Positions 49,845-61,530 of a stretch of DNA of 64,000 nt are shown here, in pieces. The translations under genes were made by a program, and so were the position numbers. The notes below the pieces were generated by a model. That model searched no databases and was not told where the DNA came from. It was given only the letters and a program-made list of their open reading frames with translations. The DNA comes from Prostheceraeus crozeri (lineage: Eukaryota > Platyhelminthes > Polycladida > Euryleptidae). Position 1 is the stretch's first letter, and each line of letters opens with the position of its first letter. The stretch covers positions 1 to 64,000 of the forward strand of contig CAJQUW010000578.1 of assembly GCA_907163375.1 (NCBI GenBank), in the 5' to 3' direction.

Positions 49845-52520
49845 TTGGTGCGCAAGTGGCGTCCTATTGATGCACCTGCTGATGAGGACTGGAAAGTAAT
49901 TAATCAAATTGTCGTACCTACTCCATATCGCAAAGAAATTATCAGTTTGGCACATGATCATCCCATGGCTGGACATTTAGGTGTCAGAAAAACAAGATTT
50001 CGAATAATGAAACACTTCTTTTGGCCAGGGATTATGTCAGACGTTTCTAATTATTGCAAAAGTTGCGATACCTGTCAAATTGTTGGCAAACCAAACTCAA
50101 AACCCGAGAAAGCACCTCTCCAACCCATTCCGGCCTTTGATGAGCCGTTTAGTCGCGTTATTATTGACTGTGTAGGGCCTCTTCCAAAATGTAAACGCGG
50201 TTTTCAATACTTGCTCACTATTATGTGCTCTGCGACACGCTTCTCAGAAGCTATTCCACTGAGAAACATTACTGCTAGGACAGTGATAGACGCTTTGATC
50301 AAATTTTTCTCATTATTTGGTTTACCAAGAACCGTACAAAGCGATCAAGGAAGTAATTTTACTTCGAAAGTCTTCAAGCAAGTTTTATATGAGCTTAATA
50401 TAACTCATTCTGTTTCTAGTGCGTATCACCCTCAGTCTCAAGGAGCTCTCGAACGATTTCACCAAACCCTAAAGAATATGCTAAGAACATATTGCCATGA
50501 AAATGACCGAAATTGGAGTCAGGGTGTTCCTTTAGTGCTTTTTGCTGCTCGAGAGACTGTCCAGGAATCTTTAGGATTCAGTCCTTTTGATTTAGTATTT
50601 GGTCACGAAGTTCGTGGTCCATTGAAAATGCTTAAAGAAACATGGCTAAAAACTGACCATGCTGAATCAAGCAGTTTACTTGAATACGTTTCCGATTTTA
50701 GGAAACGACTTCACGAAGTCCGAGACTTAGCGCGTAAAAATCTTGCTGAATCACAAAAGAAAATGAAATTCAGATACGACAAAAGTTCTTCCGAAAGACG
50801 TTTTTCTCCGGGAGACAAAGTATTGGTTTATTTGCCAATTCAAGGAGACCCATTACAAGCGCGATATTATGGCCCTTGCCTTATAAAACAGAAATTGAGC
50901 AATCTCGATTACGTCGTAGAAACTCCCGATCGCAAAAAGAAATCTCGTGTCTGTCACATCAATATGTTAAAAAAGTATCACGAAAGAGATTTGGAAAGTG
51001 AACCAAAACCAGTACAAGTCCTTGCCAAAAGCGAGATAACTGATATACCTCAATATGACAAAGAGGATTTAACTGACATAATTCCTCCACTGAAATTAGA
51101 TAATTCTATCATTCTGAGCGACTTAGATAATTATCTCTCCCATCTTGAAGATAATAAAAAATGTGATATCATTTCATTGATAGAAAAATACAAAGACTTA
51201 TTTAGTAACAGCCCTAAAGTCACGAATCTGATAATGCATGATGTCGAGACTAACAACGCGAAACCTATACGACAGTATCCTTACAGAGTAAATTTCGAGA
51301 AAATGAAATTAATGAAACAAGAGATCCAGTATATGATTGAAAACGATATCATTGAGCCGAGTACAAGTGAGTGGTCTTCACCGTGTATACTTGTGCCCAA
51401 GAGTGATGGTTCGAGTCGCTACTGTACCGACTACCGTAAACTAAATGCTCTGACTGTACCTGATAACTTCCCTATGGCTAGAATAGACGACTGTATTGAC
51501 ATGATCGGTAATGCTCAATATATTTCAAAACTTGATTTAATGAAAGGCTTTTGGCAAGTACCGTTAACCGATAGAGCCAAGCGTTGTTCAGCCTTTGCCA
51601 CTCCTGATGGTCTTTGGCAATACCGAGTAATGGCCTTTGGAATGCGAAATTCAGCTGCTACTTTCCAACGTCTTGTTAGCCAAATTATTAACGGCTTAGA
51701 AGGTTGTGCTGCTTACCTTGATGATTTAGTCATTTTCAGTTCCTCATGGGACAATCATGTTAATCAAATCGAAAATTTGATGATTAGACTAAATTCCGCC
51801 AACCTTACTATCAACTTGAAAAAGTGTGAGTTTGGAAAAGCACTAGTTCAATACCTCGGTCACGAAGTAGGATATGGTTCAGTTAAACCTATTGAATCAA
51901 AAGTTGAGTCAATCTGTAACTTCACTCGTCCTACTACTAAACGAGAGTTAAGGCGTTTCTTAGGCATGGCTGGATTCTACAGACGTTTTTGTAGAAATTT
52001 TTCTCAAGTTGCTTCGCCACTTACTAACCTAACCAGTGCTAAGGTTGAATTTCTATGGACTGACGAATGCGAAAAATCATTCCAGAATATTAAGATGTTA
52101 TTAACGTCTCCTCCTGTATTAAAGTCTCCTGATATGAAAAAACCGTTTATCCTTACTGTAGATGCAAGTGATTTAGGAGTTGGAGCCATCTTATCACAGA
52201 ATCATAACGAGGTTGATCACCCAGTGTCCTACTTTTCAAAAAAATTTGATAGGCACCAAAAACGTTATTCAACTATAGAAAAGGAAGCATATGGCTTGAT
52301 CTCAGCGCTAAAACACTTTTCTGTATACTTGAGTAATACTGCGTTTCGGACTGTCGTTCTTACCGATCATAACCCAATTGTGTTTATGGACAAAATGAAG
52401 GATAGGAATATGCGGATCCTAAGATGGAGTCTCAGTATTCAAGACTTTGACCTCGACATCAAGCACATACGAGGACGAGACAATGTGGTTGCCGACTGCC
52501 TTTCTCGCGCATGTCTTTAA
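49845..52520 (+). CDS. Pol polyprotein: integrase, reverse transcriptase, RNase H
   Basis: The 891-residue open stretch starts inside a frame that already overlaps the end of the Gag frame, so expression by frameshifting is likely, as is common in the group. Integrase comes first: an HHCC finger (HPMAGHLGVRKT...CKSCDTC) and acidic residues in IIDCVGPLP, VQSDQGSNF and GALERFHQT. A chromatin-facing tail follows (VCHINMLKKYHERD). Reverse transcriptase comes next: YISKLDLMKGFWQVPL, FGMRNSAATFQRL and the YLDD box. RNase H ends it (LTVDASDLGVGAILSQ, VLTDHNPI, RGRDNVVADCLSR). It looks whole. Confidence 0.93.
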   Translation: MVRKWRPIDAPADEDWKVINQIVVPTPYRKEIISLAHDHPMAGHLGVRKTRFRIMKHFFWPGIMSDVSNYCKSCDTCQIVGKPNSKPEKAPLQPIPAFDEPFSRVIIDCVGPLPKCKRGFQYLLTIMCSATRFSEAIPLRNITARTVIDALIKFFSLFGLPRTVQSDQGSNFTSKVFKQVLYELNITHSVSSAYHPQSQGALERFHQTLKNMLRTYCHENDRNWSQGVPLVLFAARETVQESLGFSPFDLVFGHEVRGPLKMLKETWLKTDHAESSSLLEYVSDFRKRLHEVRDLARKNLAESQKKMKFRYDKSSSERRFSPGDKVLVYLPIQGDPLQARYYGPCLIKQKLSNLDYVVETPDRKKKSRVCHINMLKKYHERDLESEPKPVQVLAKSEITDIPQYDKEDLTDIIPPLKLDNSIILSDLDNYLSHLEDNKKCDIISLIEKYKDLFSNSPKVTNLIMHDVETNNAKPIRQYPYRVNFEKMKLMKQEIQYMIENDIIEPSTSEWSSPCILVPKSDGSSRYCTDYRKLNALTVPDNFPMARIDDCIDMIGNAQYISKLDLMKGFWQVPLTDRAKRCSAFATPDGLWQYRVMAFGMRNSAATFQRLVSQIINGLEGCAAYLDDLVIFSSSWDNHVNQIENLMIRLNSANLTINLKKCEFGKALVQYLGHEVGYGSVKPIESKVESICNFTRPTTKRELRRFLGMAGFYRRFCRNFSQVASPLTNLTSAKVEFLWTDECEKSFQNIKMLLTSPPVLKSPDMKKPFILTVDASDLGVGAILSQNHNEVDHPVSYFSKKFDRHQKRYSTIEKEAYGLISALKHFSVYLSNTAFRTVVLTDHNPIVFMDKMKDRNMRILRWSLSIQDFDLDIKHIRGRDNVVADCLSRACL

Positions 52521-52751
52521 AGGCAGGCATGGACTCAAGCTGCTGCTACCTCAAAACCTACGATCCCTTCAAGCCCTTCGATGTCCTACCAATCAATTCC
52601 AAATCTGCTATCCCTTCAAAGAATCCGATACCCTCAAGTTTGGAACCCAGCCTCTACGAGCCGTTGCTGCAGTGAAGTTTTGTTACTGATCACTGATTTG
52701 ACTCTGAATAAAAATTCACGCTGAATTTTTATTCATTTAGAGCGTTGGAGG

Positions 52752-53273
52752 TGTGACGCATTCTCATTTCTCTCTCTCCTTTCAATTATCTGCTGCGTCA
52801 TCATTTTTACCTACCGCAACGAAGGACAAGTGAAGTTTCCTCTCCATACTCCCGCGCGCGGAGCCTTGCCCATGCCGCAACGAAAGACACTGTGATGACA
52901 TTGATTGTTGCCCTCTCAACTGACTTTAAAAACGCCGGCCAAGAGCGCTCGACGCCCAAAATCTAGCGTATCGTGAGACGAGAACCGGCGTATTTCTCTT
53001 AGCGTGGCTGATTGAGCGGCAACGCCGACAAGCCAAGACGCACCAACACGCCCAGCGCACAAACTGGCCCTGGAGGACCGGCGCGCTCTCATTCTCTCTC
53101 CCGTTGTCTCAGTCAAGCCTGCTGCTGTCAAGTACCGAACTGTCGCTGCATTACGAACTGTGAACGCCTAACTTGCCCTTTTAAGGGCTGCTTTGTGTTA
53201 TTGCTTGTACCACTGGACCCTGTCATCGGGGAACGTATGTTTTTGTCCTTCAATAAAAGTATAAGTCATAACA
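52752..53273 (+). repeat. Right LTR (522 bp)
   Basis: Same sequence as 47298-47819. The short purine-rich GTTGGAGG just before it may be the polypurine tract. Confidence 0.95.
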
Positions 53274-53277
53274 GAAC
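53274..53277. repeat. 4-bp target-site duplication, right (GAAC)
   Basis: Matches 47294-47297. Confidence 0.85.
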
Positions 53278-55338
53278 GAAAGCAATTTTCTTTCGAGCTC
53301 CGATAACGAATCTGAAAATGAAAAGTGTAACACTTCTATGAATTCGTACTTAGTTACGAAAAACATTCGCGCTGAGCTGAAACAAGTTTCAAGAGAAACA
53401 GAAATGTCAGAAATAGAGGTATCATGCTCAGCGACCTCAAGTCTAGTTCCGGTCAACTTGTACAATCATTTGGCATGGTTGCTTTTTGACACATCTGATT
53501 CGATGGATGAAGATGGTCGAGTTGATTTACTGGACGAGCAGAAGGAACGTGTCATGAGCTTCGGAAATGATATACTCAGTTTGGTGAGCAAACAACCTAC
53601 ATCAAAGCAAGTTGGTCTAGCCTTACATATTTTGAAGGAAACCAGAAACAAGAACTTGATCACTATGACTAATCGACTTGGACACTGTATCTCTTATAGT
53701 AGTGCGCAGCGATGCGTGACTACTATAGCTAATATAGTTCTCGAAAAAGAAGAAGTCGAGGGGATTTATATTCCAGAGAATATCGTACATGGATGCTTCC
53801 TTCAAACTGCCTTGGATAATCTGAATTTTCATTCAGAAACAGAAGATGGTGGTAGCTTAGATGCAACGACCAATATCATTTATCAGTATTCGAGCGGAAA
53901 TGACACCACAGACACATTCAAGAGAGTTCCCTATGATCCGAAAAATCGAAAAACGACGATAGAAATACCTGATAAGTTCCATTCAGTTAAAAGTCATCTC
54001 ACTCTAAAGGATAGAAAGAAGCGCGAGCACTGAATTGTGTAAAACTGGATGACATAGTGAAAGTAAGCGAAAGACAGGACTTATCAGATGTTAACATTGT
54101 TTTATTCTTGCTGCGAAATGTTTCCGACTACACTTCTGATAACTGATGGCGATTATGATTCAGCGTTTCACAATACTCCAACATGGAATTCTTTTTTCTC
54201 GCTATATTCTGGAAACGATAAACCTAAGACTGAAATAGCATACGGTCCATTATACCCTCAAACACCAACCGATCCAGACGTCGTCAAAACTTCTCTCGAT
54301 TATTTTGTGACGCTGACTAATAAGCTAAATCAGACAAAGACCGTTGTCACTTGTGATCAAGCCATTTATGACATCATCAAAGGCCTAGTGAAAAAGAATC
54401 CAGTTCGCTATAAACATGTCATTCTTCACATAATTCAAAATTTCATGGGCTCGATCGGATTCCTGATGAAAGAAAGTGGAATAGAGGACTTGCTGGTAAC
54501 AGCAGAGATATGCCACCGGGGAACAGCTAACAAAGTCATGGCAGGAAAGAATTATTACAAAATGATACGTTATCATTCCTGGCTTTGCGAAGCATTCTTC
54601 ATGCTAAAATGGGAAGCCTTTGAACAATGGTTGTTAGAAACAGTTGGTCACGTTGAATCGATTTCACATATTACTGAACTATTACAGGACATTGGAAATG
54701 ATTTCGAGGCACAAGATAAAGATAACTTGCGGAAGCATGTCGATCGTGTTCTTGATAACCTCAGGACATTACTCAATGTATGGGAAGAATTTGAGAATTC
54801 GTTTGGAGAAACTGCCAAATTTTGGGATATGTACATTGACATGGTTCTGATTTTCAAGCGCTATGTTAACGCTGAAATGGCCGGACTTTGGGAAGCCCGA
54901 AACATGCTGCCATACATCGTGGCATCCGGACATACTAAATACATGTCATGCTTGCCAATTTACCTCGAAGAAATGATGAACCTCCCAACCACAGCACCAG
55001 AAGTTCAAGTGGAATTTGAGGCTGGAAACTTTGCTGTTCATCAGAAACATGGTAGCTTCAACGGTGTGTGGACAGATCTTGCTTTAGAGCAGACGTATAA
55101 TAAGGAAGGGAAAAACAACTTGTTCAAAGGCATAACTCAGAAAGAAACAGCTGGAGAGAAGTACATAAAAGCTTTGCCTACCTTAACAGCAGTCTCTGAA
55201 AGCATGAAACAAATGGCACACCTACAATCTGCAACTTCTGACCATCATGAAAAAATAAGCAAAGATGACTTGCAGAAAATTTTGAAAATTAGAAACACAG
55301 TTTTTGAAGATATGAGTTCCCTTTTCCTCGAATGTTGA
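53278..55338 (+). pseudogene. Transposase gene of the 15.8-kb transposon, middle part
   Basis: Coding resumes after the LTR element. The first stretch, to 54033, contains VSRETEMSEIEVSCSA and KQVGLALHILKETRNKNLIT. The second (54088-55338) contains TLLITDGDYDSAFHNTPTWN, TKTVVTCDQAIYDIIKGLVK, YHSWLCEAFFMLKWEAFEQW and FAVHQKHGSFNGVWTDLALE. The frame changes around 54033-54090 and again near 55330, so the gene is dead even without the LTR insertion. I cannot assign catalytic residues with certainty. DGD and CDQA are candidates for RNase-H-fold acids. Confidence 0.65.
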
Positions 55339-55375
55339 ATCTGAACAGCTAGTTAACATTTCAACTGGAGAAATA

Positions 55376-57058
55376 TTGATTACGTCAGAAGTTGTACGTT
55401 CCAAGCAACTAGGATTGGATGCTATTGTAGAAGCAAGAACGAGTGGCGCCGCGAAGATAATTTCTGCAAAGATACTGACTTTTGCTTTGCAAAAAAAGAA
55501 AATGAAAAATAAACAAGATCCAGTGAAAATGATAGCATCGGAAGAAAGCATCGTTACGAGGGCCTTGTGTTTTACTCAAGATTTGACTGAGGAAGGTAAG
55601 ATTAAAGCATTCAGTTTTGAATGGTGTAATTATCCTCCAAGTCTATTTGAACCGAGCAAACATGACAAAGATGCATACAAAATGCGGAAAGGAAACAAAG
55701 TTGATTTCTTAGAGACCATCCGTACTAAATTGAATGGGATGTGGAGCCCATTGAGCGAGCTCCCACCTTCGATCTCCAAGCCGGTTTATCTAATTGATGC
55801 TATGGCATTTATTCATCGCTTTCAAACTCTAGGGGCAATCGTCTTTCACCAACTTCCTGAGCGGTACAAGAACAAGATATTGAGGATAAAACCAGCAAAT
55901 TGTTGCGAAATACATTTCGTTGCTGACAGATACGACTTTGGAGAAATGAGTTTAAAAAGTGATGAAAGATTGCGACGCCAAGAAGATTTGGCCATGGTTG
56001 AGTATGAACTCACAGATAACATGAAAATACCACAATGGAAAGCATTCACCTCAAATCCCAAAAACAAGCAGAACTTGCTGAAATACATTGCCTCGTGCTG
56101 GAGTACATGTCATTTGCCTGAGGGCATAAGCCTTATATTTGATATTGAAGATCAGCACATTAGTGTGACCAACAAAGATACAACCCCACTTGAAAGGTAC
56201 AATAATTACGAAGAAGCGGATACGAGGATTTTCGCACACATAGCCAACTGTTCCGAAAGCAATTCGCTTGTCATACATGCAACGGACACAGACATTATTG
56301 CTCTTGCAATGTTTCATTCTCAACGGTTATCTCATGTCCTTGAATTATGGGTTGAGAAGAATGACACTTATTTGCCTATCCATGACTTGGTCAACCAGCT
56401 TGCTGAGAACTTGGAGAAGGAAAAACTAGTGCTGACTGGAACCTTGCTAGCTTCCTACGTATTGTCCGGCTGTGACTCCATCAGTTATCCATTCGGTCGT
56501 GGTAAAAAACGCTCTACTAACGTAGCTCTTCAAATGATTGGAAAAATGAATCACATAGTTGACTTTTCTCATAATGATTCACATGTTAGCTCTACAGTTT
56601 TTGATGAAGCTAGGGACTTCTTTTGTCGTTTGTATGAAAAACCGGAGTACAGTTTTTCTCTTGACCGCTTACGCGCTCATCTGTTCACTTCCACTAAACG
56701 CGACTTACGCTTGCTACCACCGACAGAAGATGCTTTCCATCAACATGTTTTGAGAAGTCTTTGTCAATTCAGCTTATACAAGGAAGCAGCAAAATCAAAT
56801 CCGTGTCTCCTTTCACCCTTGAAATTTGGACGAAAGCTGGATCAGAAGGGAGCATTAGTTCCTGTTATGATGACAAAAGAGAGCTAAATGGCGGCAGCTA
56901 AACTTCCTTTCTGTAAATGCAAGAAAGGCTGCCTTCAAAAGTGTTCATGTGCGAAAAACGGAACTGCATGCATAATCGCATGTAGCTGCAATGGCCATCA
57001 TTTGAAGTGTGGACGTCTGGAAGAAGATAGTGAGGAGGATGACATGACTTTTCAATGA
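55376..57058 (+). pseudogene. Transposase C-terminal part: XPG/FEN-type nuclease plus Cys-rich tail
   Basis: This part encodes a PIN/XPG-like nuclease. VYLIDAMAFIHRF gives the first acid, CEIHFVADRYDFGEM the next, and NYEEADTRIFAHI resembles the EAEA box. VIHATDTDIIALAMF is the DxD pair, and LSGCDSISYPFGRGKKRS resembles the helix-turn-helix after GCD in FEN1/XPG. After an in-frame stop at 56885-56887 comes a Cys-rich tail (FCKCKKGCLQKCSCAKNG, CSCNGHHLKCG) similar to CXC/tesmin-type repeats, ending at 57058. XPG-like domains occur in one branch of Academ transposons. Confidence 0.65.
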
Positions 57059-57359
57059 CTTTCATAGTAACTTTCATGACTTTCAGCGTCATGTTTACCT
57101 AATATAAGCAAGACATATGAGCAACATGAGTCCTTTTCATTTTGAGCTGGTCTTCATAGGAAGTTACAGAAAAAATGCATATTGTGCCTTAAAAAATGAG
57201 GGTAGAAAATGCGAATGAGTCACAATAAATACATATTTCAAAGTAATAAATTAATGTAATAGTAACATAATATAATAAAAATAATAATGAAAAGTGACGT
57301 AAATAATGTAAAATAATGAAATAGAGAAAAAGTAGCCGATTACGTATGCTACGAATGAC

Positions 57360-59305
57360 CTCTTGACCGGCTGAATGGCCTAGGCCTAATGATAACTTCT
57401 ATTCAAAATATTATCATTGATTTGAGAAGAATATATTTGTAAACTGTGGATAACTATCCCCTGGTTGTGCCTAGGCTAACGGAATGCGTATGAATATCGA
57501 TAAGACCAAAAAAGCTGGTTTTATTGATTTTTTTAAAATTTGACCTTTACAGAAATTTGACCTGTGATCACGTCATTGGGTCATGACCTCCAAACAACTG
57601 TTTCAAAAACTTCCCATGGGTCCCTAGATGAGGTTACCGTTTGATTTTGAAGTATTTGATCGCTCCAAGGCACTGAGTCAGGCGTCCTTTTAAGAAAAGT
57701 GCTTTTTTGAGTTTTGACGTAGGTTTTGTGACCTTTTGACCTCTGACGACTTCGTTCTTCAACGTATTCACTTCCAACAAGATTTATGAGTGAGAAGACA
57801 TCTAGACAATCAAAGTGAGACGTCGTGCGCAGGTATACGTTGTTTCAATCCATATCTAGAGTTACTTTTGTGTTCCGTACTCACTCCATGCTTTGCATTT
57901 TTAACATCGTGATAGTTTTACAAAAGTAGGCCTAAAGCAACTTTTGCAAGAGAGTTGGCATTGCTAACAACTGTTTTCTGATGTCCCATGCACCCCTTCA
58001 CAACATGAAAGTGTTAAGAAAAGTATAACAGGGTGTCATTTTTACTTCGTTTTTAAGCACGATACGACGCCTTGGCTCCCAGACTACGAAGTCAATGGAA
58101 GAGTGGTAATGGGGTCATAGAATAGCGTTTACAAAATGTGGCATTGTTAATTATATCACAGGTGCACTAAATTAGGGAGCATGTCAGCAATATGCTAAAA
58201 AGTAGCATTTAATGAATGCCCGTCGAAATCGGACTTAATATGCCAAATGTGCATCTCATTACAGACGTCATTCATCGGACATCATAGTGATGATGACCAT
58301 CAGAAAAAGTATCCCTCTCTATTATTGATAACACTCAGGTATAAAATGATACACTGTTAAGTATTTTACATTAGCATAACTTTTTCAAATTTCTCTGCCG
58401 TCAAACCTTTTATCTTCATCTACTGTCATTTCTGTAAACATTTTTCATCGTGACAGATGTTCATTGCTTCTAGAAGTATTGAAAAGACAAATGAGATGCT
58501 GACCCACCGAATGACTTTTTAATACTTCACGGATACTTTCTTCTTTGGCGGTATTTGATGATGGATCACTTTTATTGATATTCATTTGTTTCAATATATT
58601 TTGTTTTCCTTCTCTAGAACAAAATGATATTTAATAACAAAGAAAAATATTCATCATTCATGGATAAAATCGAACTAGCTTCGTTTCGAATGCGTCATTT
58701 CTTATGACATAGGATGGAATCAAGCACGCTGCTGAATCACGCTCTGAATTCATGAATTTTGCAAGAAAACGCAATAATCCGGCCGGCCGGTCATTCTGAT
58801 TAGGCTGATGTCGATGATTGACGACATTCATTCCAGAATAACTGTCCAGTCCGCTAGAACTGCAACATTGTAGGAGCATGATGACATAATTTTGAGAACC
58901 GTTTCTTGAAAATGATCCTTAAAATCATTATTCAAAGCGGCTGACGGAACTGTACAATATAACTGAAAGTTGGCCGAGATGAAGAAGTTTAGTCACTTGG
59001 AATAACATGAGGAATATTTATTAATTTTTGTTGTTTTTCCGTGTTATAGGGAAAATGCTCGAAGACAAAGCTATTTCGAAGTATACAGCTGTGTAATAGG
59101 TTTTGGTTATAAGTCAATTAATTACTGAATTCACGGCTGTTTTTGCTCGAAGATTCTGATTGTAGCTTAAAGTTTAATTCTTCGTAATGAGTACTGCGAA
59201 GTTTTCATGGTTGGCTTGATGGCAGTGAGGGCACGTCGATGCTGATTATGTACTAATCCATAGAGGATTATTTAGTTATGCAGTTTTAGTTCCAGTTTTA
59301 AGGCG
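57360..59305 (-). repeat. Right inverted arm (1.94 kb)
   Basis: Reverse complement of 43476-45420. Its outer end is CCAGTTTTAAGGCGT. The sequence beyond 59305 does not match the left flank. Confidence 0.95.
57954..58086 (-). repeat. 133-bp unit inside the right arm
   Basis: Inverted counterpart of 44694-44826 and 43343-43475. Confidence 0.9.
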
Positions 59306-61310
59306 TACTCGATCTCAAATAGAGTTTCCGGAATCGCATACTCAGCATAAATAAATTTTGCAAGAATCGTGTTCTAGACTATATATCGCAAAATTATTCC
59401 AATATCTTGAATGAGTTATTACGCGTAATTGCTGTTCAATCTTTTTCATAGGCGGCTTGCAAAATATATTATCAAGGCACAAATATGTATCTAATTACCT
59501 GATAAGGAATCAATTTTGATGGAAATTGATGAAAATCAGTGTCATTGTGCTTCATAGGAAAATCTTGCTTATTCGGAGTACCGGTATGAGCCTGTCGAAT
59601 GCTACATGCAAATCGGGAAGTCGAATGATGTCTAACGGTCCAAGTTGAGCAGCTGCCAGTCTTATTTAATAGGCTACAAAGACGCCGGCTTAGCTTCGGC
59701 CGGTTTTGATAACGCCGGCCGACAACCCGGCCGGTTCCAACCCTGACTCATGTAATTTTCCCTTGCTTTCAATTTCCACTCAGAAAGTGTAATACAGCTT
59801 TGAACGTCCGGGAGAAAAACTGTTGCAATTTCCGGAAATTGAATCTTAGTTTCCGTGTTATTTATTTCCCTCACTTTGAACTGAAGTTACAATGCTGAGA
59901 TACCAATGCTTGTGGCGTCTATACGAGACTTTATTAAGCTTGTACTTGCCTCTCTATTTGAGTAATTCGAATTGAGTAATATCGGTTTTCAGATATACTT
60001 TTTCCGGTCAGCAATGTAGAGTGAGGAGAAGAATACCTTAACACAGAATGTCCGGGGAAAGACGGTTGATTTTTTAAAAGCCAATTCTTAGCTTCCGTCT
60101 TATTCAAATCTCCCTCTTTATCTTAAAAATTTTGTCGGATTCCAAATGATGGTACAATACTGAGATATCAAGATCTGTGGCTTCTAGGAGACTTTGATAA
60201 GTTGACATATTTAAAGATTTAAGATGCAACCTCTAGAAGAATCTGCTTGACTCGCTTTTTCTGAGGGGGAAATTGAATAATAGAGGTAATTAGAATAAAA
60301 ATTGTGCTTCAAATAACTTCACAGAAATCTTACTTGCTGCCTCGATTCATCTTTGAATTATGTGATTTTGCTGTATGCGTCAACCAATGTACTATGGCGT
60401 CAACTGAATTTTTGATCTTTAATCATCAATGTGCTGCATTTTGACCTTTGTGAATTTCTTTCTGTTCCTAGGGTTCCTTGAATGCTGATAAACAATGTAT
60501 CTGTATGGAGGTACATTCATGTTTTAACTTGAATACACTTGCTAAGGGCAATTAAGATGATTAAGTTAACAGCTACTGTATTTCCTCTAATAAACGCCGC
60601 GGCGGTTATTTACTCGTATAATCGAATACTTTTAAGTGCGGCGTTTTTTAAAATGTGCGATTTTCCACATGACAGTTTTCCAAATTGAATACCGGTAACA
60701 AAAATAATGACACGTGTAAAACCTTTACGGAAAATATTCAATGAAAGCTGAAAGCTCATCTAAACAGGTTTCCTGCTACATAACCGGTTTATTCATTGTC
60801 AACAAGGCGATGAAAAAGTGATGTGCATCCATGATGGATGCGTTCAAAAATGTGCTTCGAATATTTAATGTGATAAAAGTATCACACTGAATTAGAAGAT
60901 GTGTATTGAAAAATTAAAATGATGAAGTCAGAGTCAAGATGTTTCGGTGGTGCTACAACCATTATCAAGTGCAAAGATCATGTGCATCTATTTGAAAGAC
61001 TACTCTCTCCTTACATGCTTTGGCCATTTGCGTAGAAATCCCTGCGGTCCTATATGTACATGCGTGCCAGCCTTTTGCAGAGGGCATTTGTTTGCTTAAT
61101 GGTTCTGTCACTCTTCTATACACAGAGGCGGAGACGCATAACTGGAATAGTGCATGAGGGATGGCCAGAGGAATCGCAGGAAGATCTTGGGGTTCTGAGA
61201 CGTTAGGTGAAAGGGTCTGATAGGAGGTCGAGTGCTCATTGTTGCGCGCAACGTGACTTCTCGACCGCCAAAATTATTCAGTAGGTGCCTCGCCCGCCGC
61301 CGCTGCATCT
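59306..61310. other. Unassigned region with GC-palindrome cluster
   Basis: At 59680-59740 GCCGGC/GGCCGG words recur in both orientations (GACGCCGGCTTAGC, AACGCCGGCCGACA, CCCGGCCGGTTCC) and could fold locally. The short CCGCGGCGG lies near 60597. A minus-strand frame at 61108-61395 shows no domain. Nothing else was recognised. Confidence 0.35.
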
Positions 61311-61313
61311 TTT

Positions 61314-61530
61314 TGTGATGTATGACCCCTCTGTTACGGCGTCTGTGTGTGGTGTATGAGCGCTCTGTTACGGCCATAGAAATTAATATTACCATAGAAA
61401 GTCTATCTGTTACTGTTATATTTACTGTTATATAGTCTGTACTATTATCTACTTCTATGGTTGCGGCGTTTGTGTGTGATGTATGAGCGCTCTGTTACGG
61501 CGTCTGCTAGGCGTCTGTGTGTGTTTTAAC
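61314..61530. repeat. Interspersed tandem repeat of GATGTATGAGCGCTCTGTTACGG type
   Basis: The phrase GTATGAGCGCTCTGTTACGG with a GCGTCTGTGTGTG tail occurs about three times. Between copies is a stretch with TTACTGTTATA repeats and a short inverted pair (ACCATAGAA / TTCTATGGT). Confidence 0.75.

Larger units (their letters stand above)
47298..53273 (+). mobile_element. Gmr1-type Gypsy LTR retrotransposon, looks whole
   Basis: The 5,976-bp element has two 522-bp LTRs that look identical, a 4-bp target duplication, a primer-binding site after the left LTR, a Gag-protease frame and a Pol frame. In Pol the integrase precedes the reverse transcriptase and RNase H, the order that defines the Gmr1 group of Gypsy elements. 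No breaks were noticed. Identical LTRs imply a very recent insertion, younger than the DNA transposon gene it interrupts. Confidence 0.93.
43476..59305 (+). mobile_element. 15.8-kb DNA transposon with 1.94-kb inverted arms (Academ-like?)
   Basis: Two nearly identical inverted arms (43476-45420 and 57360-59305) enclose one plus-strand transposase gene, which is split by an LTR retrotransposon. Only one mismatch was noticed between the arms (near 44472 versus 58308). The gene product ends in an XPG/FEN-type nuclease and a Cys-rich tail, a combination I associate with the Academ superfamily. The outer ends read ACGCCTTAAAACTGG. No convincing target duplication is visible. The transposase is broken, so this copy is now non-autonomous. 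Confidence 0.7.
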
